A DNA stretch of 64,000 nt from JAFGTX01 sp942492225 (GTDB taxonomy: Bacteria > Bacillota > Clostridia > Peptostreptococcales > Acidaminobacteraceae): contig CALODS010000034.1 in NCBI GenBank assembly GCA_942492225.1, forward strand, positions 1 through 64,000. The letters are read 5' to 3'. Both the position numbers and the translations under genes were made by a program. Below the pieces are notes generated by a model that worked only from the letters and a program-made list of their open reading frames with translations, was not told the DNA's origin and did no database searches. Positions 18,755-27,409 of the stretch are shown here, piece after piece; the first letter of the stretch is position 1; each line of letters begins with the position of its first letter.

Positions 18755-20002
18755 CTATTTTCTTAATGCTTCCAATATCGATTGAGAAGGAATACCGTCC
18801 GCGGGCAAACCGTTTTCAGTTTGAAACATATGAATGGCTTGCCGTGAACCCTTGCCGAGGCTGCCATCAATTTCGCCAGTATAATATCCGAGTTTTTTCA
18901 GGTGCGTTTGCAATTCAAATTTTTCGTCAACCATCAGTGAGCCGGCAGGGCGCGGCCATGACTGTATTAACCCTTCATTCCCGGCCAAGCGATCAGCCAA
19001 GAGCCCCACGGATAATGCATAGAAATCTGAATTATTATAACGTTTAAGAATAAAAAAATTGCGGGCCATTAAAAAGGCGGGTCTATCAGCACCGGACATC
19101 AATTTAAGGACAGCCTTTTTGTCGGGACGTGGAAATGGATGTCCGTTTGCACGTGTGAAGCCCAGTTTTTCCCATTGCGCCAGCGTCTTGGTCGTGCCTT
19201 CATACTGCAGGCCATTAGCCGGCAACTTAGCTTCATAGCCCCAGGTTTGTCCAGTTCGCCAGCCGTTGCTTTTTAAAAGATTTGCGGCGGTAGCCAGCGC
19301 ATCAGGAATTGAATTCCAGATATCTCGGGAACCGTTCTGGTCCATATCAACGGCATAGGCCAGATAACTGGTTGGAATAAACTGGGTATGCCCCATTGCG
19401 CCCGCCCATGAACCCATTAACTGGTCGGTTGAAATGTCACCGGATTGCAAAATTTTTAGTGCCGCAATTAGCTGAGAGCGTGCAAATTTCTTGCGGCGAT
19501 CATCTGCATAGGCAAGCGTTGCCAGAGATTGAGGGATATAATGCAAACGTTCTTCACGTTCAAGGACGGCGCCATAATTGGATTCAACCGACCAGATCGC
19601 CAACAAAATAAACCGATTAATACCGAATTGTTGTTCGATTTTTGCCAACGTTTGTTCATGTTGCTTTGCCATTTGTTGGCCATTGGCAATGGTTAGCGGG
19701 TTGACTCTCGCGTCCAGATAATCCCATATTTTGCTGGTAAATTCAGGTTGGTATCTGGCTTTCTTAAGCACTTCGGAGTCTGGTGAAGTTACTCCTTCAA
19801 AGGCTTGATCATAAACTGATCGTTTGATGCCATTCTGGGCCGCATACCGGTAAAAATCTGAAATCCATTGTTGAAAGCCTGTCGCTGCTTTTGCACCCAA
19901 CGGAATTAAGCTAAAGACAAAAAACAGGACAACCGAACATTGCCAACGAATTAAATAATTATTAGATTTCACGAAATTTGTTATTTGGGTTTCTTGAGTC
20001 AT
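18755..20002 (-). CDS. MltB-family lytic murein transglycosylase with peptidoglycan-binding domain
   Basis: 415 residues. A hydrophobic segment (18-40) ending in A-K-A-A is a signal peptide or anchor. The SLT_2/MltB catalytic domain covers about 43-335. Its catalytic Glu140 lies in W-S-V-E-S-N-Y-G, and the family motifs G-S-W-A-G-A-M-G-H-T-Q-F-I-P-T-S and D-M-D-Q-N-G-S-R-D-I are present. The last 60 residues are a peptidoglycan-binding domain (L-K-K-L-G-Y-Y-T-G-E-I-D-G). It cleaves glycan strands between MurNAc and GlcNAc, leaving 1,6-anhydro ends. It sits next to flgA, facing the same way, and could help clear peptidoglycan for the flagellar rod, although FlgJ with its own hydrolase domain is encoded in the operon. 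Confidence 0.92.
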   Translation of the reverse strand: MTQETQITNFVKSNNYLIRWQCSVVLFFVFSLIPLGAKAATGFQQWISDFYRYAAQNGIKRSVYDQAFEGVTSPDSEVLKKARYQPEFTSKIWDYLDARVNPLTIANGQQMAKQHEQTLAKIEQQFGINRFILLAIWSVESNYGAVLEREERLHYIPQSLATLAYADDRRKKFARSQLIAALKILQSGDISTDQLMGSWAGAMGHTQFIPTSYLAYAVDMDQNGSRDIWNSIPDALATAANLLKSNGWRTGQTWGYEAKLPANGLQYEGTTKTLAQWEKLGFTRANGHPFPRPDKKAVLKLMSGADRPAFLMARNFFILKRYNNSDFYALSVGLLADRLAGNEGLIQSWPRPAGSLMVDEKFELQTHLKKLGYYTGEIDGSLGKGSRQAIHMFQTENGLPADGIPSQSILEALRK

Positions 20003-20038
20003 AAATGGGATTTTTCAGCAAAAACCCCGGCATCAAAT

Positions 20039-20204
20039 TTATGGATGCACATCCACAGTGGCATCGGGTAGCGCAATGCCGCTAATTATCTCGTCCCGAT
20101 TGGTTGCGAACCTGCACGACTTGTCCTTCTGCCGCATCTGAAAGCGCATGGCCCTCTGAACTAACACTGAATCCTCGGCCTTGTACATTTAATTTTACCT
20201 TTTT
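20039..20204 (-). pseudogene. flgA: Out-of-frame C-terminal end of flgA
   Basis: Reading one frame over from the A-run at 20200-20204 gives the conserved FlgA tail (F-S-V-S-S-E-G-H-A-L, A-E-G-Q-V-V-Q-V-R-N) down to about 20095. A second shift of one base near 20091-20096 is needed to reach the usual last strand I-I-S-G-I-A-L-P-D and a stop at 20039-20041. Two lesions within 110 bases suggest sequence error rather than recent gene loss, because all the coding content is still intact. Confidence 0.7.
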
Positions 20205-20757
20205 GTCCGCGCAGAATGATATGTGGCAAACGTAATGAATGCTGACGCAACGGTTGGCCGGTAGCAAGACTTGAGGTGGGTATCTTACCAATGACGAGAG
20301 ATGCGTCTGTAAAAATCCCTTCCGGCATTTGAGTGAGATTTACATTTATTAACGTAATGTCATCAACGGTTAGTGGACGACCCTGGGTGAGTGGACGTGC
20401 AACATGAATAACATTTGCCATTACCTGAACATCAACCTGAACATAAATCGTCCATGATGTTTGACTGTTACAGCGTACACCCACGGACGAATTTCCCCAC
20501 AAGCGGCCACCTGTTGGAATAAATGGTTCTAATTCCGGACAATTAGGCAGTGTTATACGATTGTCAATTTTTCCTGGGCTACCAATAACCTGCCCTGGTA
20601 GTCCTTTCGTTTGTTCATAAACATAATCTTCGACCGCTTTAAGAACTATCGGAATTTGTTGAAATTCAGCAGATTGTTGTTGTTCTGCTGCGAATAAAGG
20701 CATGAAAAAACCAGCTAATAGAAAGAAGCTGGAGCAGGTAATTAATTTATATTTCAT
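20161..20757 (-). CDS. flgA: Flagellar P-ring chaperone FlgA (C-terminus frameshifted)
   Basis: 198 residues in this frame; a signal peptide (1-24) precedes the mature protein. FlgA is a periplasmic chaperone that helps FlgI assemble the P-ring. The family's SAF-type domain is visible: I-H-V-A-R-P-L-T-Q-G-R-P-L, D-I-T-L-I-N-V-N-L, L-A-T-G-Q-P-L-R. After I-I-L-R-G-Q-K the frame leaves the family pattern at a run of five A (plus-strand T-run 20200-20204). Dropping one A continues with K-V-K-L-N-V-Q-G-R-G-F, the expected FlgA ending. It is divergent from flgB, the classical flgA / flgBCDE arrangement. Confidence 0.88.
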   Translation of the reverse strand: MKYKLITCSSFFLLAGFFMPLFAAEQQQSAEFQQIPIVLKAVEDYVYEQTKGLPGQVIGSPGKIDNRITLPNCPELEPFIPTGGRLWGNSSVGVRCNSQTSWTIYVQVDVQVMANVIHVARPLTQGRPLTVDDITLINVNLTQMPEGIFTDASLVIGKIPTSSLATGQPLRQHSLRLPHIILRGQKGKIKCTRPRIQC

Positions 20758-20937
20758 TGAATATGTTTAATCTGGCTGAAGGAGTACTAGTTTAACTGCA
20801 ACTTTTGCCATCTCCCGGCAAATTTTGCCGACACAGAAGCATGTTAGCCAGATAATTTAATATTCATAAGAAAAGATAAAGGTAATTTAAGGTGTTATTC
20901 GCTCGTTCATTGTCAATAATATTGCAAATAGCTTAGT

Positions 20938-20954
20938 TGGCATAATTAATGCTT
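20938..20954 (+). promoter_or_regulatory. Candidate sigma-54 promoter of the flgB operon
   Basis: TGGCATAATTAATGCTT has GG (20939-20940) and GC (20951-20952) exactly ten bases apart, the hallmark of -24/-12 promoters. It ends 35 bases before the flgB ATG, leaving room for a start site near 20963 and the GGGAAG ribosome site. Sigma-54 control of early flagellar genes is known in several gammaproteobacteria; no activator gene is in the window to confirm it. Confidence 0.55.
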
Positions 20955-20989
20955 ATGACAAATATAACGATTCATTTTAGGGAAGTCAT

Positions 20990-21391
20990 ATGATCAGTAA
21001 ACTTGATAACGCACTTAATTTTCATCAAACCGCACTTAATGTACGGGCGGCCAGACAGGAGGTATTGTCCAGTAATATTGCCAACGGCGATACACCAAAT
21101 TTCAAAGCCAGAGACATTGATTTTTCAAGTGTATTAAGTGATGCGCTTTCATCGAATACGAATAAAACTGTCCTGACAACAACTTCTCCGATGCACTTAT
21201 CTTCTAGCTCAGAAAACAGCTTAGCTTCTCAAGCATTGTACCGGATTCCGCAACAACCGAGTGCTGATGGGAATACAGTTGAAATGGATGCAGAACGTAC
21301 CAGATTCGCGGATAACTCAATTAAATTTGATGCCAGTCTGACCTTTATGAGTGGTCAGATCAGGGGCCTAATGTTAGCCATACGGGAGTAA
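20990..21391 (+). CDS. flgB: Flagellar proximal rod protein FlgB
   Basis: 133 residues, normal for FlgB. It is the most proximal rod subunit, secreted by the flagellar type III apparatus without a cleaved signal. The N-terminal motif A-R-Q-E-V-L-S-S-N-I-A-N-G-D-T-P-N-F-K-A is the flagellar rod/hook family signature. The protein ends in a helical tail, F-M-S-G-Q-I-R-G-L-M. It has a GGGAAG ribosome site and is followed six bases later by flgC. It is the first gene of an 11-gene same-strand operon. Confidence 0.95.
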   Translation: MISKLDNALNFHQTALNVRAARQEVLSSNIANGDTPNFKARDIDFSSVLSDALSSNTNKTVLTTTSPMHLSSSSENSLASQALYRIPQQPSADGNTVEMDAERTRFADNSIKFDASLTFMSGQIRGLMLAIRE

Positions 21392-21397
21392 TGGGAA

Positions 21398-21802
21398 ATG
21401 TCACTATTTAACGTATTTAATATTGCCAGTTCTTCAATGGCGGCGCAATCTCAGCGCCTTAATGTAGTCGCAAGTAACTTGGCAAACGCGGACAGTGCCA
21501 CTAGCTCAACTGGAGAACCTTACCGCTCCCGCCAAGTTGTTTTTAGCACTATGCAAACTGGAGCCAAAGAAGCGAGTGGAGTCAAGGTAGCAGGTATTGT
21601 TCATGACGCTTCACCGATGAAGCAGGTATATGAACCCAAACATCCAATGGCAGATACGGAAGGTTATGTCACCTTGCCTAATGTGAATGTCGTGGATGAA
21701 ATGGTGAATATGATGTCCGCATCACGCTCTTATCAAAACAGTGTTGATATGATGAACACAACAAAGACATTGTTACAAAAAGCACTGACAATTGGTCAAT
21801 AA
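21398..21802 (+). CDS. flgC: Flagellar proximal rod protein FlgC
   Basis: 134 residues. It carries the rod-family N-terminus (L-N-V-V-A-S-N-L-A-N-A-D-S) and the FlgC C-terminal signature (P-N-V-N-V-V-D-E-M-V-N-M-M-S-A-S-R-S-Y-Q). It polymerises on FlgB to form the proximal rod in the periplasm. The ATG follows a GGGAAATG context that overlaps the end of flgB, so translation of the two is probably coupled. flgD follows after 11 bases. Confidence 0.96.
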   Translation: MSLFNVFNIASSSMAAQSQRLNVVASNLANADSATSSTGEPYRSRQVVFSTMQTGAKEASGVKVAGIVHDASPMKQVYEPKHPMADTEGYVTLPNVNVVDEMVNMMSASRSYQNSVDMMNTTKTLLQKALTIGQ

Positions 21803-21813
21803 AAGGAACAACG

Positions 21814-22485
21814 ATGGATATTATTCAGGAATCTAATTTCGCCGCAGCATTTTCTCCGAACAATGCCGCTAACGGTTCTGTAAGCAAAGGAATAGAAGAT
21901 ACGCAAGATCGGTTTCTGAAATTGCTAGTCACACAAATGCAAAACCAGGACCCGCTTAACCCATTGGATAATTCCGAGGTTACCAGCCAACTGGCGCAAA
22001 TAAATACCGTAACTGGCATCAATAAGCTCAATGAAACGCTACAACTGCTGGTTTCTGATGTCGATACAGCGAATTCGTTGGAAGCAACAAGCATGATCGG
22101 ACGAAATGTTTTGGTTCCAGGAAAGACGATTGATTTGGAAGATGGTGCGGCTGTGGCGGGATTCGATTTGCCGCAGGCAGTTGACGAAGTGACTATCACT
22201 ATAAAAGATAGCAGCGGCATAGCAATACGTAACATTGATCTTGGCAAACAAGATGAAGGCGGCGTAATTCCATTTACCTGGGATGGAGTTACAGACAATG
22301 GCGCAAGCGCTGTCAATGGAAACTATAGCTTCACAGTTAGCGCAAAACAAGGCGATGTGGATGTCACGGCCACGACACTTGCATTTGGCTCAGTAAAAAG
22401 CGTCTCACCTGATGAACATGGAACAATTTTGGATATGGGGGAGCTGGGACTCGCCAATCTTAACGAAATTAAACAAATATTCTAA
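21814..22485 (+). CDS. flgD: Flagellar hook cap / assembly protein FlgD
   Basis: 223 residues. The conserved N-terminal region reads T-Q-D-R-F-L-K-L-L-V-T-Q-M-Q-N-Q-D-P-L-N, followed by P-L-D-N-S-E-V-T-S-Q-L-A-Q-I-N. The C-terminal half contains the FlgD Ig/Tudor-like region (F-T-W-D-G-V-T-D-N-G). FlgD forms a temporary cap at the growing hook and leaves when FlgK arrives. It has an AAAGGAAC ribosome site and is followed by flgE after 13 bases. Confidence 0.95.
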   Translation: MDIIQESNFAAAFSPNNAANGSVSKGIEDTQDRFLKLLVTQMQNQDPLNPLDNSEVTSQLAQINTVTGINKLNETLQLLVSDVDTANSLEATSMIGRNVLVPGKTIDLEDGAAVAGFDLPQAVDEVTITIKDSSGIAIRNIDLGKQDEGGVIPFTWDGVTDNGASAVNGNYSFTVSAKQGDVDVTATTLAFGSVKSVSPDEHGTILDMGELGLANLNEIKQIF

Positions 22486-22498
22486 CGAGGAGAGAATC

Positions 22499-23779
22499 AT
22501 GGGTTTTCAACACGGACTAAGTGGGCTTGCTGCCGCATCAACCAATCTGGATGTCATTGGAAATAATGTCGCAAACGCCAACACAGTGGGTTTCAAACAA
22601 TCACAGGCGGAATTCAGTGATGTTTATGCAAATGCATTGAGTGGCGGGGGCGGCAATCAAATCGGTATCGGAACCCAAGTGTCAGATATAGCGCAACAGT
22701 TTACGCAAGGCAATATCAGCACAACCAATAACCCACTGGATATTGCAATTAATGGTGGTGGATTTTTCCGCATGAATGATAACGGCGCCACTACCTATAG
22801 CCGTAGCGGCCAGTTTCATCTCGACAGTGAAGGTTTTATTGTTAATAGCGACAATGTAAACCTTACCGGTTATTTAACCGATACTGCTGGAAAAATAATA
22901 CCAACCCAGCCGTCAAATCTTCAACTTTCGACGGCTGATCTAACGCCACAACCAACCACAACTTTTACAAGTGGTTTTAATCTTGATGCGCGAACGACCG
23001 TACCTACGCCACTTCCTGCATTCGATGCAACCGATCCCACCACTTTTGCAAGTTCAACCTCCGGTTCAATCTTTGATAGTTTGGGTGGATCACATGTATT
23101 AACATTTTTTTTCCAGAAAACCGGTAGTGGCACCTGGGATGCTTATGCAACAGTTGATGGTGCTGTAACACCAGCCGGATTACCTGATGGCGTTGATTTG
23201 GGTACAGGAGTCGGGAACCCTTTGACGCTAAATTTTGACACCAATGGCGTATTAATTCCTCCGGCAGCACCGACAACCGCATCGATAGATCTTGCTGCAA
23301 TTGCCACGAATCTAGGTACCGTTAATGATGCGACAACACCGCTGGATTTTGAGCTGGATCTGAATAATGCCACCCAATTCGGTTCTAATTTCAGTGTTAA
23401 TTCATTGAGCCAGGATGGTTTTACTTCAGGTCGTTTAGCTGGATTTGGCGTAGCTGGCGATGGAATTATCACAGGGAATTTTACCAACGGTGAAACACAG
23501 GTACTTGGCCAGGTCGTCTTGGCAAATTTCAGCAACCCGCAAGGACTTGTGCCATTGGGACGCAACCAATGGGCAGAAACGGGTGAATCAGGACAACCGC
23601 TCGTTGGTGCGCCGTTTACTGGTACGCTTGGTGAGTTGCAATCGGCTGCAGTTGAAGACTCAAATGTCGATTTAACCACCGAGTTGGTCAACATGATTAC
23701 AGCGCAACGTGTATACCAGGCAAACGCCAAAACAATTGAGACGCAAGATGCTGTATTACAAACTTTGGTAAATCTCTAG
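22499..23779 (+). CDS. flgE: Flagellar hook protein FlgE
   Basis: 426 residues from the ATG at 22499, which has a GAGGAGAG site 5 bases ahead; a frame extension upstream overlaps flgD and is not used. The N-terminus G-L-S-G-L-A-A-A-S-T-N-L-D-V-I-G-N-N is the rod/hook signature. The C-terminus V-D-L-T-T-E-L-V-N-M-I-T-A-Q-R closes the family pattern. The central beta domain has several Thr/Pro-rich stretches and no cysteines. It is the main subunit of the curved hook outside the cell. Confidence 0.95.
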   Translation: MGFQHGLSGLAAASTNLDVIGNNVANANTVGFKQSQAEFSDVYANALSGGGGNQIGIGTQVSDIAQQFTQGNISTTNNPLDIAINGGGFFRMNDNGATTYSRSGQFHLDSEGFIVNSDNVNLTGYLTDTAGKIIPTQPSNLQLSTADLTPQPTTTFTSGFNLDARTTVPTPLPAFDATDPTTFASSTSGSIFDSLGGSHVLTFFFQKTGSGTWDAYATVDGAVTPAGLPDGVDLGTGVGNPLTLNFDTNGVLIPPAAPTTASIDLAAIATNLGTVNDATTPLDFELDLNNATQFGSNFSVNSLSQDGFTSGRLAGFGVAGDGIITGNFTNGETQVLGQVVLANFSNPQGLVPLGRNQWAETGESGQPLVGAPFTGTLGELQSAAVEDSNVDLTTELVNMITAQRVYQANAKTIETQDAVLQTLVNL

Positions 23780-23844
23780 TAATTAATGAGATCAGAAATA
23801 TAGTTCTTTAATTTTATAGTTATTTATTAGACTGTGAGAATAAT

Positions 23845-24588
23845 ATGGATCGTTTGATTTACACTGCCATGACAGGTGCATTACATACGCTGAATCAACA
23901 AGCGACTGTTTCACAGAATCTGTCTAATGCGAGTACTACTGGTTATCGTGCCGAGACTAATTCATTTCGAGCGGTCCCAATATTCGGTGATGGATTGCCA
24001 ACGCGTGCTTTTGTAGTTGACTCTACAACAGGGGCAGATTTTACGCCTGGGCCAATCCAACAGACAGGGCGCAATTTGGATGTGGCTGTACAAGGTTCAG
24101 GTTGGATTACGGTACAGCTTGAAAATGGTGAGGAGGCTTATACCCGTCAAGGCAATTTGCAAATCAATGCCAATGGTGTTTTGCAGACTCAAAGTGGATT
24201 GAATGTAAAAGGGGACGCTGGACTCATCACGGCGCCGCCAGATAATCGAATTACCATCGCTAAGGATGGCACCGTGTCGGCTGTCCCGATAACGCCATTA
24301 CCCAACACCGTCGTTATTATTGACCGGATCAAATTGGTCGATCCACCTGCAGAACAACTGGTAAAAGGCGGGGATGGCTTGTTTCGTTTGCGTCAGGGTG
24401 GTGAAGCTAATTCGGATGCCAGGGTATTTCTTACCGCAGGTGCTTTGGAGGGGAGCAATGTCAATCTTGTGCATGAAATGGTCAGCATGATTGCACTTGC
24501 CCGTCAGTTTGATATGCAAATGAAAATACTCGAAAGCGCCGAGCATAATGCACAACAAGCCAGCGAAATTATGGTGATGAGAGCTTAA
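23845..24588 (+). CDS. flgF: Flagellar proximal rod protein FlgF
   Basis: 247 residues. It starts with the FlgF pattern M-D-R-L-I-Y-T-A-M-T-G-A and has Q-N-L-S-N-A-S-T-T-G-Y-R. The middle has Y-T-R-Q-G-N-L-Q-I, and the end V-N-L-V-H-E-M-V-S-M-I-A-L-A-R-Q-F is the FlgF form of the C-terminal helix. It forms part of the rod between FlgC and FlgG. A 65-base gap separates it from flgE; no terminator is visible there, so it is likely in the same transcript. Confidence 0.96.
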   Translation: MDRLIYTAMTGALHTLNQQATVSQNLSNASTTGYRAETNSFRAVPIFGDGLPTRAFVVDSTTGADFTPGPIQQTGRNLDVAVQGSGWITVQLENGEEAYTRQGNLQINANGVLQTQSGLNVKGDAGLITAPPDNRITIAKDGTVSAVPITPLPNTVVIIDRIKLVDPPAEQLVKGGDGLFRLRQGGEANSDARVFLTAGALEGSNVNLVHEMVSMIALARQFDMQMKILESAEHNAQQASEIMVMRA

Positions 24589-24639
24589 AACTAAATCTCA
24601 TTACGGAAAAAATCAGCAATATTATTATGAGGTGAAAAA

Positions 24640-25422
24640 ATGGTTCGCTCATTATGGATATCAAAAACCGGTCTTGATGCTCAACAGACCAAGCTGGATG
24701 TTATTTCAAACAATCTGGCGAATGTCAGTACCAATGGTTTTAAACGTTCTCGTGCGGTTTTTGAGGATTTACTTTACCAAACGATTCGCCAGCCTGGCGC
24801 GCAATCTTCGCAGCAAACGCAATTGCCTTCAGGTTTGCAGCTTGGCACAGGTGTTCGGCCTGTCGCAACAGAAAGTATTTTTACCCAAGGAGCCCCACTA
24901 CAAACCGCAAATGAACGTGATGTCATGATTGATGGCGTCGGTTTTTTTCAGGTTTTAATGCCAGATGGCACAACCGGATATACGCGTGATGGTGCGTTTC
25001 AGCAGGATATCAACGGCCAGTTTGTTACCTCTAGTGGGTTTGTCATTCAACCCGCCATCACGGTTCCACCGAATGCAACCAGCATCACCATAGCGGTTGA
25101 TGGGACGGTATCTGCGCAGGTCCCAGGGACACCAACACCCATTCAGGTCGGCAATATCCAGTTAGCGAGTTTTATTAATCCATCAGGATTACAAAAGGTT
25201 GGAGAAAATCTTTTTCTGCAAACCGCTTCGAGCGGTACGCCTAACACAAATGCACCGGGCACTAATGGCATTGGAAAATTGCGGCAAAGTTTTGTTGAGG
25301 GCTCTAACGTTAATGTGGTGGAAGAACTAGTCAATATGATTCAAACGCAACGTGCGTATGAAATTAATTCTCGAGCCATTGAGACGTCAGACCAAATGTT
25401 GCAACGATTAGCGCAATTATAG
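24640..25422 (+). CDS. flgG: Flagellar distal rod protein FlgG
   Basis: 260 residues, the standard length. Diagnostic features are L-W-I-S-K-T-G-L-D-A-Q-Q, the S-N-N-L-A-N-V-S-T-N-G-F-K-R motif and the end V-V-E-E-L-V-N-M-I-Q-T-Q-R-A-Y-E. FlgG builds the distal rod that passes the P- and L-rings. A GAGGTG ribosome site lies 7 bases before the ATG. It is followed by flgH after a short gap. Confidence 0.97.
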   Translation: MVRSLWISKTGLDAQQTKLDVISNNLANVSTNGFKRSRAVFEDLLYQTIRQPGAQSSQQTQLPSGLQLGTGVRPVATESIFTQGAPLQTANERDVMIDGVGFFQVLMPDGTTGYTRDGAFQQDINGQFVTSSGFVIQPAITVPPNATSITIAVDGTVSAQVPGTPTPIQVGNIQLASFINPSGLQKVGENLFLQTASSGTPNTNAPGTNGIGKLRQSFVEGSNVNVVEELVNMIQTQRAYEINSRAIETSDQMLQRLAQL

Positions 25423-25469
25423 TAGTGACTATATTGTTAGGATTTGGGTAGTGCGATGAATAAATGTAC

Positions 25470-25557
25470 ACGACAGATAAATTTGCAATTAACGCTTACT
25501 ATTGCTGTTGTTACGACAGATAAATTTGCAATTAACGCTGTTACTATTGCTGTTATT
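25470..25557 (+). repeat. 43-base tandem duplication inside the flgH signal-peptide region
   Basis: The segment starting ACGACAGATAAATTTGCA occurs at 25470 and again at 25513. The copies stay alike through the C/T/A-rich leucine codons, with small differences near the end of each copy. The period (43) is not a multiple of three, so the duplication breaks the reading frame of flgH between its expected ATG and its lipobox. It could be a real slipped-strand duplication or an assembly artefact. Confidence 0.9.
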
Positions 25558-26212
25558 ACATTTGTTGGCAGGTTGTGCAATGACGCCGTCAACTACTATC
25601 CATCAACCAACAACGACACGCCCACATTTTAGCCAGCCTTCAGCGTTAGATGAAACCAGCGGCAGTATTTTTCAAGCTGCCAACAATGCACGGACAAGTG
25701 GTCGCTATATTCCATTATTTGAAGACCGACGAGCGCGTAGTGTTGGCGATACAATCATCGTGACGCTAAACGAAAAAACCAATGCCAGCAAAAAATCAGG
25801 TAGTAACGTGGATCGAGAAGGTGGCATGGCACTCTCAGTTCCTGATCTTTTTGGGCTGCCAGCAAGTATCCTGGACAATCTCTCAGCGGAGACTAAATCC
25901 TCCACCACATTTAAAGGGGATGGCGCCAGCTCAAGTAATAACGATTTCACCGGCACAATTACAGTGACAGTAATTGAAGTGTTGCCGAATGGCAATTTAC
26001 TGGTCAGCGGTGAGAAACAGATTGGTATCAACCAGGGACACGAATTTATTCGTCTTTCTGGGATTATAAATCCAATTCATGTGGTCAATAACACGGTGTC
26101 GTCTGTGCAGGTAGCTGATGCGCGCATCGAATATCGTGCAAATGGTTACTTAGATGAAGCGCAGACCATGGGATGGCTAACTCGATTTTTCATGAACATT
26201 TCGCCATTCTAA
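25502..26212 (+). CDS. flgH: Flagellar L-ring lipoprotein FlgH (start disturbed by a tandem duplication)
   Basis: FlgH is the outer-membrane lipoprotein that forms the L-ring. The frame shows a lipobox (L-L-A-G-C) and the FlgH core: Y-I-P-L-F-E-D-R-R-A-R-S-V-G-D-T-I-I-V, S-G-E-K-Q-I-G-I-N and the last strands with G-Y-L-D-E-A. In this frame the only start is a TTG at 25502 inside the signal peptide. The natural start is most likely the ATG at 25456: its frame begins M-N-K-C-T-R-Q-I-N-L-Q-L-T-L and then leaves the FlgH frame, because a 43-base segment is repeated in tandem (25470-25512 and 25513 onward). Removing one copy restores a standard FlgH N-terminus. Confidence 0.9.
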   Translation: MLLLRQINLQLTLLLLLLLHLLAGCAMTPSTTIHQPTTTRPHFSQPSALDETSGSIFQAANNARTSGRYIPLFEDRRARSVGDTIIVTLNEKTNASKKSGSNVDREGGMALSVPDLFGLPASILDNLSAETKSSTTFKGDGASSSNNDFTGTITVTVIEVLPNGNLLVSGEKQIGINQGHEFIRLSGIINPIHVVNNTVSSVQVADARIEYRANGYLDEAQTMGWLTRFFMNISPF

Positions 26213-26241
26213 TCAAAATTACATATGGTTATCGAGCTATT

Positions 26242-27396
26242 ATGATGAAGTATCGAGAAATTACTACAAATAAGATTAAGTTAGCCAAATTACATCATGT
26301 AATTATTAGCTTATTATTCATAACAAGCCTATTGATGCCAGGTTTTAGCGCTGCTGAGCGCATCAAAGATCTGGTTACTATTCAAGGTGTGCGTAGCAAT
26401 CAATTGATTGGTTATGGCCTTGTCGTTGGTTTAGATGGCAGCGGCGATCAAACAACTCAGACACCGTTTACAGTGCAAAGCATTATCAATATGATGGGGC
26501 AAATGGGCATCAATCTGCCACCGGGGACCAATCTGCAATTACGCAATGTGGCTGCCGTCATGGTGACAGCCACAATACCCGCATTTGCTAAACCCGGACA
26601 ACAGCTTGATGTAACCGTTTCTTCAATGGGTAACGCTCGGAGCCTGAGAGGAGGGACGCTGGTACTGACACCCATGAGAGGAATAGATAACCAGGTTTAT
26701 GCAATAGCTCAAGGAAGTATCCTCGTTGGTGGCGCGGGTGCCGCAGCGGCCGGAAGCAGTGTCCAGGTGAATCATTTAAATGTTGGCCGTATTAGTAGCG
26801 GGGCAATCGTTGAACGTCCAGTGCCTTCGACACTAGGGCAGGGGGAATACATCAATCTGGAACTAAAGACCACGGACTTTTCTACAGTTGGGCGTATCGT
26901 TGATGCGATCAATCGTGCAACTACTTCTAATACGGCAACTGCAGTTGATGGCCGCATGATACAAGTGCGTGCACCAATGACCAGCAACCAACGCGTCATG
27001 TTTATTTCTCAGATTGAAAGCCTGGAAATAACTCCCGCAAAAGGGTTCGCTAAAGTAATTATTAATGCCCGCACAGGGTCAGTGGTGATGAATCAAGCCG
27101 TCACCCTGGAATCTAGTGCAGTCGCTCATGGAAATCTGTCGGTTATTATTAATGCTGAACCAATTATTAGCCAGCCAGGTCCGTTCGCTGAACGTGGGCA
27201 AACAGTCGTTGCACAGCGTGCGCAAGTTGAAATACGAAGTGATGAAGGCAATTTAATGGTAGTACCAAGTGGCGCCGATCTGGGAGAAGTTGTCAAAGCA
27301 TTAACAGCGATAGGCGCCACGACACAGGATTTGTTATCCATCTTGCAGGCGTTAAAAGCTGCTGGATCACTGCGCGCAGAATTGGAAATTATCTAA
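26242..27396 (+). CDS. flgI: Flagellar P-ring protein FlgI
   Basis: 384 residues from the ATG at 26242 (or the adjacent ATG at 26245). These starts give a proper signal peptide (basic N-terminus, hydrophobic core, cleavage after S-A-A); a longer frame extends back into flgH and is rejected. The mature part follows the FlgI pattern throughout: E-R-I-K-D-L-V-T-I-Q-G-V-R, L-I-G-Y-G-L-V-V-G-L-D-G-S-G-D, V-T-V-S-S-M-G-N-A-R-S-L and the last T-T-Q-D-L-L-S-I-L-Q-A-L-K-A-A-G. It forms the P-ring in the peptidoglycan layer with help from FlgA. Confidence 0.95.
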   Translation: MMKYREITTNKIKLAKLHHVIISLLFITSLLMPGFSAAERIKDLVTIQGVRSNQLIGYGLVVGLDGSGDQTTQTPFTVQSIINMMGQMGINLPPGTNLQLRNVAAVMVTATIPAFAKPGQQLDVTVSSMGNARSLRGGTLVLTPMRGIDNQVYAIAQGSILVGGAGAAAAGSSVQVNHLNVGRISSGAIVERPVPSTLGQGEYINLELKTTDFSTVGRIVDAINRATTSNTATAVDGRMIQVRAPMTSNQRVMFISQIESLEITPAKGFAKVIINARTGSVVMNQAVTLESSAVAHGNLSVIINAEPIISQPGPFAERGQTVVAQRAQVEIRSDEGNLMVVPSGADLGEVVKALTAIGATTQDLLSILQALKAAGSLRAELEII

Positions 27397-27409
27397 CCAT
27401 ATAATATCA

